Of a stretch of 64,000 nucleotides of DNA, positions 52,882 through 60,692 are shown piece after piece. The notes beneath the pieces are model-generated. The model searched no databases. It was not told the DNA's origin and saw only the letters and a list, made by a program, of their open reading frames with translations. The position numbers and the translations under genes were made by a program. The DNA comes from Verrucomicrobiaceae bacterium. GTDB lineage: Bacteria; Verrucomicrobiota; Verrucomicrobiia; Verrucomicrobiales; Verrucomicrobiaceae. Numbering within the stretch: the stretch's first letter is position 1; each line of letters begins with the position of its first letter. The stretch lies in NCBI GenBank assembly GCA_019694165.1, contig JAIBCL010000002.1, positions 1-64,000 of the forward strand. The letters run 5' to 3'.

Positions 52882-54000
52882 GTGGAAGCGCCCTCCGGCT
52901 TCGGCGCGGATGCGAATCCCACCGGGCAGCCCATTGGGGGTGGGCAAGGTTACACTGGAGGGCCCAAGGTGACGCCGTCGGCGAAACGGGTGGATTCGCT
53001 CGAGTCCATGCAGCAGGCGCTCGCGATGGCAAAGCCTGGGGACCTCGTCTGGATCGAATCGGGCAAGGTTATCGATCTCGCCGACGCGCAGTTGATCGTG
53101 CCAGAAAAGGTCACGCTTGCTGGTGATCGCGGTGCGCAGGGTGCGCTGGGTCCATTGCTCACGGCAGGGATGAGCAAGCTGGATTGGAGGATCCAATTGA
53201 AGCCGGGAGCGCGGCTTAGCGGCGTGCGTTTGCGCGGACCGAATCCACTCATGTGCGAGATTGATGCCGTGAAGCCGCCACCATCCGGTTACGCCATCGC
53301 GTGTGTGGATGCGGAAGTGGACAACTGTGAGATCAGCCAGTTTCAGCGCGGCGGTATTGCCCACTTCCGCGACAGCGTCCGCGGGCACATTCACCACAAC
53401 CATCTTCACGACATCGCCGCCTATCCGGTGCTGGTCGCCAACGGCAGTGGCGACGGCCATGTCTTCGAGGCAAACCGCATCGAGTGGGCCTGGCATGCCA
53501 TCGCCAGCAACGGCTCGCGCGGCAGTGGCTACACGGCGCGCTACAACACTTTCATCCGCGTGCCGCGCCCGAAGCTCTTTGATGGAGGCGGGGCCGACCC
53601 TCCCAACTGGTGCCTCGATGTGCATGCAAATACAGGCGAGCCAACCACGCCTCCGCGCCCGGCGACACGAAAACTCATCGTGCATCACAACACTTTTCTC
53701 GCCCATTCCGACGTGAAAGTGGGCGATGGCAGTGAGTTGTTAAAGACGATCAATGTGTATCCAAAGCACGACATCTTTGTCGGCCCGGCGGAGGGCTTTA
53801 CCACCACGGTGGAGATTCATCACAACCGCTTCCTCATGCACGAGCAGACGGGCTCAATGAATGAGTTCAAGCCATATGGCCGCGCCATCCGCCTCGTCGG
53901 CTTCAAGGGCCAGCCAGCACTCCTGCCTGATGATCCGGCGCCGACCAAGGACTCTTGGCGCGTCAGCATCAGTGACAACCTGTTCAATGCCCAACGTTAA
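52768..54000 (+). CDS. Secreted right-handed beta-helix (pectate-lyase-like) protein
   Basis: 410 residues from ATG 52768 (ATG 52801 is an alternative). The first 38 residues, ending ALTALLLAPLAALHA, are an export signal that is nearly repeated at the start of the next gene. The mature part is a beta-helix: VDSLESMQQALAMAKPGDLVWIESG, RIQLKPGARLSGVRLRGPN, VRGHIHHNHLHDIAAYPVLVA, EIHHNRFLMHEQ. The rung pattern with many His and Asn fits pectate-lyase-superfamily proteins. Catalytic residues are not certain. It follows the displaced sialidase end, and the SGNH-sulfatase gene starts 21 bp after it. Confidence 0.82.
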   Translation: MKPALTVACISMKSAWQAVSLCSALTALLLAPLAALHAVEAPSGFGADANPTGQPIGGGQGYTGGPKVTPSAKRVDSLESMQQALAMAKPGDLVWIESGKVIDLADAQLIVPEKVTLAGDRGAQGALGPLLTAGMSKLDWRIQLKPGARLSGVRLRGPNPLMCEIDAVKPPPSGYAIACVDAEVDNCEISQFQRGGIAHFRDSVRGHIHHNHLHDIAAYPVLVANGSGDGHVFEANRIEWAWHAIASNGSRGSGYTARYNTFIRVPRPKLFDGGGADPPNWCLDVHANTGEPTTPPRPATRKLIVHHNTFLAHSDVKVGDGSELLKTINVYPKHDIFVGPAEGFTTTVEIHHNRFLMHEQTGSMNEFKPYGRAIRLVGFKGQPALLPDDPAPTKDSWRVSISDNLFNAQR

Positions 54001-54021
54001 CGCGAGAGACAGAAGCACTTC

Positions 54022-54135
54022 ATGAAACCCAGCCTCACCGTTGCCCGCATTCTTTTGAAATCAGCTTGGCAGGCTGTCTCGCTGCGCTCGGCTCTCACCG
54101 CTCTCCTACTCGCACCGCTTGCCGCACTGCAAGCC
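54022..54135 (+). repeat. Signal-peptide cassette, copy 2
   Basis: See copy 1 at 52768-52881. Encodes the export signal KSAWQAVSLRSALTALLLAP followed by LAALQA, joined here to an SGNH hydrolase instead of a beta-helix. Confidence 0.75.
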
Positions 54136-56190
54136 GCTGAACCAGCCGCCAAATCCAAGCCAGCGCCCGATTCGGCGTTGAGGCCCATTGAGGATGTCGC
54201 TGGCTTGCCGCGCGTGTTGCTCATCGGGGATTCGGTGTCGATCGGCTACACCTTGCCGACTCGCGAGCTGTTGAAGGGCAAAGCCAACGTGCATCGGCCG
54301 CCGACGAACTGCAGTTCCACCGGGAATGGGCTCAACTATCTGAAAGCGTGGCTGGGGGAGAAGAAGTGGGATGTGATTCATTTCAACTTCGGACTGCACG
54401 ACGCGAAGCTGCCGCCCGAGGGCGTGCGCCATGCGCCGCCGGAGGTGTATGAGAAGAATCTGCGCGAGCTGGTGACGCAGATGAAGGCCACCGGCGCGAA
54501 GCTGATTTTCGCCACGACAACGCCAGTGCCCAATGGCGGCAATCTGCGGCCGACAAGGCGTTTTGGCAGCGTGGATCAATACAACGCCGTGGCCAGGAGG
54601 GTGATGACGGAGAGCGGCGTGACCATCAACGATCTCAATGCCGCGATCGCGCCCCATGTGGCCACCATGCAGCGCGCGAATGATGTGCATTTCACCGACG
54701 AGGGTTCGGCGTTGCTCGCGAAGCAAGTGGCGAGCGCGATTGAGGCACAGCTCGGCATGGGTGCCCGCACCAGCTTAGGCCCACAGGCGGCTCGTCCTCC
54801 AAACGTGATCTTCGTCCTCGCCGATGACCAAGGCTGGGGCGATTCGGCTTACAACGGTCATCCGTATGCGCGCACGCCGAATCTCGACCGGCTCGCCGCT
54901 GACGGATTGGTCATCAAGAACTTCTATGTCAACGGCCCCGTTTGCTCGCCGAGCCGCGGTGCGTTCATGACGGGGCAGTATCCAGCGCGACTTGGCTTTC
55001 ATCACATCACGAGCACGCTGGCGGTGAACAAGCAGCGGCAGGTGGCAGACTGGCTCGATCCCGATGTGATGACGGTGGCTGATGTGTTCAAGCAGGCGGG
55101 CTACGTGACCGCACATTTCGGGAAGTGGCATCTGGGCAAGTATGGTGACTCGCCGAAACCCGCCGCCTATGGCTTCGACGCCGCCGCCGTGGTGAGCGGC
55201 CCTGGTGAAAGCCTCCGGCAGAACAAGCAGGAGCAGGCGGATGAAGATCCCTTCACCATGACCCAGGCTGCGTTTGATCGCGCCATTGCCTTTGCGCGCG
55301 AGCATGCGGACAAGCCCTTTTACCTCAATGTCTGGTCGCCCCTGCCGCACGCGCCGCTGCGTCCGAAGCAAGCCTTGCGCGAACCCTACCGCGACCTGAA
55401 TCCTGATCCGAAGGCGTTCGGCACATGGATGGGCGACTACATCGAGGCCGCGAAATCACCAGCGGAGCAAATGAAGACCTACCTCGCCGCGATTGCCGAA
55501 GTGGATCGCCACGTCGGACGACTTCGCGCAGAGCTTGCCCAGCTCAAAATTGCCGAAAACACCATCCTCGTGTTCTCCAGCGACAACGGCCCGGAGGACT
55601 ACCACATCGGCAATGCGTCCAATGCGGGCATGGGCTCGCCGGGGCCGCTGCGGGGGCGCAAACGCAGCCTCTACGAAGGCGGCCTCCGCGTGCCCTTCAT
55701 CGCCACATGGCCGGGCAAGATCCCCGCCGGCAAAGTGGATGAGAGCACCATCATGTCGGGAGTTGATCTCATGCCCACGCTCGCCGCGCTGGCGGGCATT
55801 CGCTGCGATGCTCCCTCCATCGACGGCGAGGACCTCAGTGGTGCCTTGCGTGGCAAGCCCGCGACTCGCCAGCGTCCGCTGCATTGGGAATGGTTCTTCG
55901 AAGTCGTGGGCAATCCGTCCTACTTCGCGCCGCCGCTCGCCATGCGCGATGGCCCGTGGAAGTTCTACTGCGACTACGCCGGAGCAAACGTGCAGCTCTT
56001 CGACGTCACCAACGATCCCTCCGAGACCTCCGAGCTTTCCGCGCAGCATTCCGATGTGGTGAATCGTCTCCGCGTATCCGCACTCGAATGGGTGAAAACT
56101 TTGCCGCCAGCCCAACTGCGGACCGCCGTCGCCAACGGTGCTGATCGCATGAAGCTCCTCGACATCGAGAAGCCAAGACCAACCAAATGA
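54022..56190 (+). CDS. SGNH esterase fused to S1 sulfatase
   Basis: 722 residues. After the signal cassette, residues about 60-240 are an SGNH hydrolase: VLLIGDSVSIGYTLP (block I with nucleophile Ser), HFNFGLHD (Asn in block III) and RANDVHFTDEGSALL (Asp-x-x-His of block V). From about 258 a full S1 sulfatase follows: VIFVLADDQGWGDSAYNG (metal Asp-Asp), VCSPSRGAFMTGQYP (formylglycine Cys about 308), FGKWHLGKYG, WSPLPHAPL, FSSDNGPEDYH. All sulfatase motifs are canonical. The pair suggests removal of both acyl and sulfate groups from one polysaccharide by one exported enzyme. Its stop overlaps the next start (ATGA at 56187-56190). Confidence 0.93.
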   Translation: MKPSLTVARILLKSAWQAVSLRSALTALLLAPLAALQAAEPAAKSKPAPDSALRPIEDVAGLPRVLLIGDSVSIGYTLPTRELLKGKANVHRPPTNCSSTGNGLNYLKAWLGEKKWDVIHFNFGLHDAKLPPEGVRHAPPEVYEKNLRELVTQMKATGAKLIFATTTPVPNGGNLRPTRRFGSVDQYNAVARRVMTESGVTINDLNAAIAPHVATMQRANDVHFTDEGSALLAKQVASAIEAQLGMGARTSLGPQAARPPNVIFVLADDQGWGDSAYNGHPYARTPNLDRLAADGLVIKNFYVNGPVCSPSRGAFMTGQYPARLGFHHITSTLAVNKQRQVADWLDPDVMTVADVFKQAGYVTAHFGKWHLGKYGDSPKPAAYGFDAAAVVSGPGESLRQNKQEQADEDPFTMTQAAFDRAIAFAREHADKPFYLNVWSPLPHAPLRPKQALREPYRDLNPDPKAFGTWMGDYIEAAKSPAEQMKTYLAAIAEVDRHVGRLRAELAQLKIAENTILVFSSDNGPEDYHIGNASNAGMGSPGPLRGRKRSLYEGGLRVPFIATWPGKIPAGKVDESTIMSGVDLMPTLAALAGIRCDAPSIDGEDLSGALRGKPATRQRPLHWEWFFEVVGNPSYFAPPLAMRDGPWKFYCDYAGANVQLFDVTNDPSETSELSAQHSDVVNRLRVSALEWVKTLPPAQLRTAVANGADRMKLLDIEKPRPTK

Positions 56191-57701
56191 CGAAGATCGC
56201 ACTCAGACTTGTCACCGCTCTGCTGCTCGCGCCGTTGGTCGCGCTGGGTGCCGATGATCTGCCAAAGCTCAAGCCCAACGTCCTTCTCATCGTCTCCGAG
56301 GACAACGGCCCGCAGCTTGGTTGCTACGGTGATGCTTATGCACGCACGCCGAACCTTGATAGGCTCGCCAGCGAGGGCGTGCGTTTCAATCGCGCGTTCG
56401 TGCCGCAGGCAGGGTGCAGTCAGTCGCGCGCGAGTTTTCTCACGGGGTTGTATCCGCATCAGCATGGGCAGATCGGTCTCGCGACGTGGGGTTATCGTCT
56501 CTACCGCGAGGATACGCCAAACATCCCGCGCAATCTCAAGGCGGCTGGTTATCGCACGGGCATCATCGGCAAGCTGCACGTCAATCCCGAGTCGGCCTTC
56601 ACATACGACACCGTGGAAATTCCGAACGGCAACTTCTCGCGCAAGCACCTCGCCGACTATGCACGACATGCGGAGGCGTTCTTCAAAGGCGGTGACCAGC
56701 CCTTCTTCCTGCACATCAACTATCCCGATGCGCACGATCCGTTTCTCGCGCAGGTGGATGGCCTGCCGAAAAATCCGCTCGTCGGCAAGGACGTGAAAGC
56801 ACTGCCCTACTTTGGCATCGATCCGCCCGAACTGCGCCAGCTCGTCGCCGATTACTACAATTGCATGAGCCGGCTCGATTCATTGGTCGGTGATTTGCTC
56901 TCCGCGCTCGAGCGCTCTGGCACGACGGACAACACCATCGTCATCTACATGGGCGACCACGGCCCCGATCTGTTGCGCGGCAAGCGCAGTTGCTACGAAG
57001 GCGGCACGCACATCCCGCTGCTCATTCGCTGGCCTGGCAAAGCCAAGCCGCAGGTGTGCGATGAACTCGTCTCTACTATCGATCTCATGCCCACCGTGCT
57101 CGCCGCGTGCGGAGCCCCCGCCGTGCCGGGGTTGCCAGGCATGACATTGCAACCCTTGCTCACGAACGAATCGGTGAACTGGCGCACGCATCTCTTCACC
57201 GAGTTCCACACGCACGCAGCCGCTGCCAACTTCTTCCCGCAGCGCGCTTTGCGAAGCGACCGATACAAGCTCATCGAGAATCTCCTGCCCGATGAAGCGA
57301 ATCCTGACATGGAGAAGATCGACAAGGAGTTCCCCTTCGTCGCGGCAGCCGTCGCCGCCGCTCCCGAACAAGTGCGCGCTGCCTACCAGCTCCAGCAGAA
57401 GCCACCGCGCTACGAACTCTACGACCTGAAAACAGATCCCTTCGAGTTCCACAATCTCGCCGCGTCGAGTGATCACGCGGCTGTCCTGGACGACATGAAG
57501 CAACGTCTCCAAACCGAACGCGAACAAACCCACGACCCGTTGCTCAATCCCGACAACCTCACGCGCTTGAAGGCCGAGGTTTACGCCGTGAACCGAAAAG
57601 CCGAGGGCAAGCAACTCACCTGGGGCTATCCCGATTACTTCTTCGGCAAAGAGCCTGTCATCTCGGCGAAGCCTGCAAAGAAGAAAAAGAAGCAACGATG
57701 A
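56187..57701 (+). CDS. S1 sulfatase, heparan-N-sulfatase-like (CSQSR variant)
   Basis: 504 residues; signal peptide with core TALLLAPLVALGA. The fold is that of N-sulfoglucosamine sulfohydrolase-like sulfatases: VLLIVSEDNGPQLGCYGD (metal site Glu-Asp in place of Asp-Asp), GCSQSRASFLTGLYPHQHGQ, IGKLHVNPESAF, DAHDPF, IYMGDHGPDLLRG. The formylglycine Cys is about 77, and the motif CSQSR has Gln where C-x-P/A-x-R is the rule. In this sulfatase subgroup a Gln there may be a recurrent variant (memory only). The Lys/Lys-rich tail is typical for this cluster. Coupled to both neighbours by ATGA overlaps. Confidence 0.9.
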   Translation: MTKIALRLVTALLLAPLVALGADDLPKLKPNVLLIVSEDNGPQLGCYGDAYARTPNLDRLASEGVRFNRAFVPQAGCSQSRASFLTGLYPHQHGQIGLATWGYRLYREDTPNIPRNLKAAGYRTGIIGKLHVNPESAFTYDTVEIPNGNFSRKHLADYARHAEAFFKGGDQPFFLHINYPDAHDPFLAQVDGLPKNPLVGKDVKALPYFGIDPPELRQLVADYYNCMSRLDSLVGDLLSALERSGTTDNTIVIYMGDHGPDLLRGKRSCYEGGTHIPLLIRWPGKAKPQVCDELVSTIDLMPTVLAACGAPAVPGLPGMTLQPLLTNESVNWRTHLFTEFHTHAAAANFFPQRALRSDRYKLIENLLPDEANPDMEKIDKEFPFVAAAVAAAPEQVRAAYQLQQKPPRYELYDLKTDPFEFHNLAASSDHAAVLDDMKQRLQTEREQTHDPLLNPDNLTRLKAEVYAVNRKAEGKQLTWGYPDYFFGKEPVISAKPAKKKKKQR

Positions 57702-59227
57702 TCCCGGACACCGCCCCAATGATCATGAACACGAAGAGGAGCATCAACGGCTCACCTTGGTGTCTGACGTTGTTCTGTCTCTTCCTGCTATCTCCGTGCC
57801 TGTCAGCGCTTGCTGATTCGCGACCCAACGTCCTCATGATCGTCGTGGACGACATGAACGACTGGGTCGGCTGCCTCGGTGGGCATCCGCAGGTGAAGAC
57901 ACCGCACATCGACCGGCTCGCGAAACGCGGTCTCCTCTTCACAAACGCGCATGTCGCCGCGCCGGTGTGCAATCCCTCGCGCGTTGCCACGCTCACCGGA
58001 CTGCGGCCATCCACCACCGGCATTTACGGCAATGAAACGAAGTGGCTCGAAGCCCTGCCCGAAGTGGCCACCATTCCACAGCATTTCAAAGCCAACGGCT
58101 ATCATGTGCTTGGTGGCGGCAAGGTGAACCACCACATGCCCGGCTTCAATCGCCGCACGGACTGGCATGACTACTTCGACCAGGTCTTCGACAGCCACTA
58201 CCAGGATCAGCTCGCGCGCGGACTCGATGTGAAGCACTTCACCTGGCCCGACGGCTTCCCGCTGAATCGTCTCGAAGCCGTGCGCACCTTTTCCAAGCCG
58301 CCGCAAAATGCCAACGAGTTCGACTGGGGCGCGTTCGACAAGCCCGATGCCGAGATGGGCGATGGCAGGATGATCGAGTGGGCTGTGAAGTTACTCGCTC
58401 AGCCGTCAAAGGAGCCCTTTTTCCTCGCTGCAGGCATCTATCGTCCGCACCTGCCGCTCTACGCGCCGAGGAAGTATTTCGATCTGTATCCGCAGGATCA
58501 AATCATCCTGCCACCGATCAAAGACGACGATTGCGACGATTTGCCCGAGGCTGGCAAACAAATGGCCGCTGAACGTCGCGGCGATTACGAACTCGTGATC
58601 AAGGAAGGCCGCCATCGCGAACTCGTGCAGGCCTACCTCGCCAGCATCAGCTTCGGCGATGCGCTCAGCGGACGACTGCTCGATGCGCTCGATGCCAGTC
58701 CCGCCGCGAAAAACACCATCATCGTCTTTTGGTCCGATCACGGCTGGCACCTCGGCGAAAAGCAGCATCTGCACAAATTCACCCTCTGGGAGCGCTCCAC
58801 GCACATCCCCATGATCATCGCCGCGCCCGGCGTCACGCAGCCCGATTCACGCACCACGCGCCCGGTCGGCACCATCGACCTCTTCCCCACGCTCAACGAA
58901 CTTTGCTCGCTTCCCGCCATCACCTCGCTCGACGCCACCAGCCTCGTTCCGCTGCTGAAGAACCCATCGCTCGATTGGTCGCGTCCCACACTCACTACTC
59001 ACGGTCAAGGCAACCACGCCCTCCGCACCGAACGCTGGCGCTACATCCGCTACGCCGACGGCGGAGAGGAACTCTACGACCACACGACCGATCCCAACGA
59101 ATGGACGAATCTCGCCACCAACCCCGAGTTCGCCGCAATCAAAGCCCAACTCGCCCAATCACTCCCCCAGACCGACGCCCCGGCCAAAGGCTCGAAGAAG
59201 AAACGGAAAGCCTCGGCGGTTGAATGA
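57698..59227 (+). CDS. S1 sulfatase, iduronate-2-sulfatase-like
   Basis: 509 residues, coupled to the upstream sulfatase (ATGA at 57698-57701). A signal peptide (WCLTLFCLFLLSPCLSALA) comes after a short polar stretch. The motifs VLMIVVDDMNDWVGCLGGHP, VCNPSRVATLTGLRPSTTGIY (formylglycine Cys about 91), GGGKVNHH, FFLAAGIYRPHLPLYAP and FWSDHGWHLGEKQHLHKFTLWE are those of iduronate-2-sulfatase/choline-sulfatase-like S1_7 enzymes. Metal and formylglycine sites are canonical. The C-terminus is Lys-rich. It most likely removes 2-O-type sulfate from a uronic-acid-containing or similar polysaccharide. Confidence 0.93.
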   Translation: MIPDTAPMIMNTKRSINGSPWCLTLFCLFLLSPCLSALADSRPNVLMIVVDDMNDWVGCLGGHPQVKTPHIDRLAKRGLLFTNAHVAAPVCNPSRVATLTGLRPSTTGIYGNETKWLEALPEVATIPQHFKANGYHVLGGGKVNHHMPGFNRRTDWHDYFDQVFDSHYQDQLARGLDVKHFTWPDGFPLNRLEAVRTFSKPPQNANEFDWGAFDKPDAEMGDGRMIEWAVKLLAQPSKEPFFLAAGIYRPHLPLYAPRKYFDLYPQDQIILPPIKDDDCDDLPEAGKQMAAERRGDYELVIKEGRHRELVQAYLASISFGDALSGRLLDALDASPAAKNTIIVFWSDHGWHLGEKQHLHKFTLWERSTHIPMIIAAPGVTQPDSRTTRPVGTIDLFPTLNELCSLPAITSLDATSLVPLLKNPSLDWSRPTLTTHGQGNHALRTERWRYIRYADGGEELYDHTTDPNEWTNLATNPEFAAIKAQLAQSLPQTDAPAKGSKKKRKASAVE

Positions 59228-59240
59228 CTTTTAGACGTGA

Positions 59241-60692
59241 ATGAAACTCCGCCTCGCCCTTCTTACACTGCTGCTCGCGCCACTGGCCGCGCTGCACGCC
59301 GCCGATGCGCCAAAGCAAAAGCCCAACATCATCCTCTTCCTCATTGACGATCTCGGCTGGCGTGATCTGGGATGCCAGGGCAGCACGTTTTATCAGACGC
59401 CGAACATTGACCGGCTGGCAAAGGAAGGCGTTCGCTTCAGCGAGGCTTATGCGGCCTGCGCGGTGTGCTCGCCGACGCGTGCGGCCATTTTGACGGGCAA
59501 GTATCCGGCGAGGCTGCTGCTCACGGATTGGCTGCCGTCAGGGCGCTGGGACCCGAAGGCGAAACTGCGCGAGGGGCGTTTCCTTCGCGGATTGCCCGTG
59601 GAGGAGGTCACGCTGGCGGAGGCTCTGCGCGAGGGCGGCTATCGCACGGCGAGCATCGGCAAATGGCATCTCGGCAGCGAGCCGTTTTCGTTGCCTGAGC
59701 ATCACGGTTTTGACGTGAACATCGGTGGCAATGCGCACGGAGCGCCGGGCAGCTATTTCTTTCCTTACGCAGGCGATTGGAAAATCCCCGCCACGGGTCA
59801 GCGCGCCGTCTGGAACGTGCTGCCGGATGGCAAGGAAGGCGAATACCTCACCGACCGGCTCACGGACGAGGCGGTGAAGTTCATCCGCGAGAGCCGCGAA
59901 AAGCCGTTCTTCCTCTACCTCCCGCATTACGGCGTCCACACGCCATTGCAGGCCAAGAAGGAACTCGTCGCGAAATACGAGCGCATTCCCGAGGCGCAGC
60001 GTCAGGGCAAACCGGAGTATGCGGCCATGATCGAGAGTGTGGATGACAGCGTGGGTCGCGTGATCGCGGCGCTGAAAGAGCTGAAGCTCGACGAGAATAC
60101 CGTCATCCTCTTCACCAGCGACAACGGCGGCTTTTACAACGCCACGAGCAACGCGCCGCTGCGAGCGAACAAGGGCGCGTATTACGAAGGCGGCATTCGC
60201 GTGCCCTTGATCGTGAAATGGCCCGGCGTGACGAAGCCGGGACTTGTTGTGAACCAGCCCGTCATCAGCACCGATCTCTACTCGACGTGCCTCGCGGCTG
60301 CAGGCTTGCCCGCGCGACCAAATCAGCATCAGGACGGCGTCAATCTGCGTCCGCTGCTCGCGGGTGAAGGCTCGCTGGCCGCTCGCTCGCTCTTCTGGCA
60401 CTACCCGCACTACAATGAGCATCCGTCGAGTGTGCCCAGCAGCGTCATCCGCAAAGGCTCGTGGAAGCTCATCGAGACCTTCGATCCTGCGGGCATCGAA
60501 CTCTACAACCTCGCCGACGACCTCAGCGAAACCAAAAACCTCGCCACCACCGAAACCGCGAAGGTGGACGAACTCCGCCGCGAGCTGGACGCATGGCGCA
60601 AGGAGGTCGGTGCCGAGATGATGAAGCCGAATCCGGACTACGACGCGAGTGTGAAACCGTCGAAGAAGAAAAAGAAAAAGGAGGTCGAGTGA
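59241..60692 (+). CDS. S1 sulfatase, canonical
   Basis: 483 residues; signal peptide MKLRLALLTLLLAPLAALHAA. All active-site motifs are canonical: ILFLIDDLGWRDLGCQGS, CAVCSPTRAAILTGKYP (formylglycine Cys about 76), IGKWHLGSEPF, LPHYGVHTPL and FTSDNGGFYNATSN. It belongs to the arylsulfatase-A-like group often numbered S1_16. The C-terminus carries a run of Lys (KPSKKKKKK), seen in several neighbours. The gap to the upstream gene is 13 bp; downstream its TGA overlaps the ATG at 60692 (TGATG). Substrate cannot be assigned beyond sulfated carbohydrate. Confidence 0.94.
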   Translation: MKLRLALLTLLLAPLAALHAADAPKQKPNIILFLIDDLGWRDLGCQGSTFYQTPNIDRLAKEGVRFSEAYAACAVCSPTRAAILTGKYPARLLLTDWLPSGRWDPKAKLREGRFLRGLPVEEVTLAEALREGGYRTASIGKWHLGSEPFSLPEHHGFDVNIGGNAHGAPGSYFFPYAGDWKIPATGQRAVWNVLPDGKEGEYLTDRLTDEAVKFIRESREKPFFLYLPHYGVHTPLQAKKELVAKYERIPEAQRQGKPEYAAMIESVDDSVGRVIAALKELKLDENTVILFTSDNGGFYNATSNAPLRANKGAYYEGGIRVPLIVKWPGVTKPGLVVNQPVISTDLYSTCLAAAGLPARPNQHQDGVNLRPLLAGEGSLAARSLFWHYPHYNEHPSSVPSSVIRKGSWKLIETFDPAGIELYNLADDLSETKNLATTETAKVDELRRELDAWRKEVGAEMMKPNPDYDASVKPSKKKKKKEVE

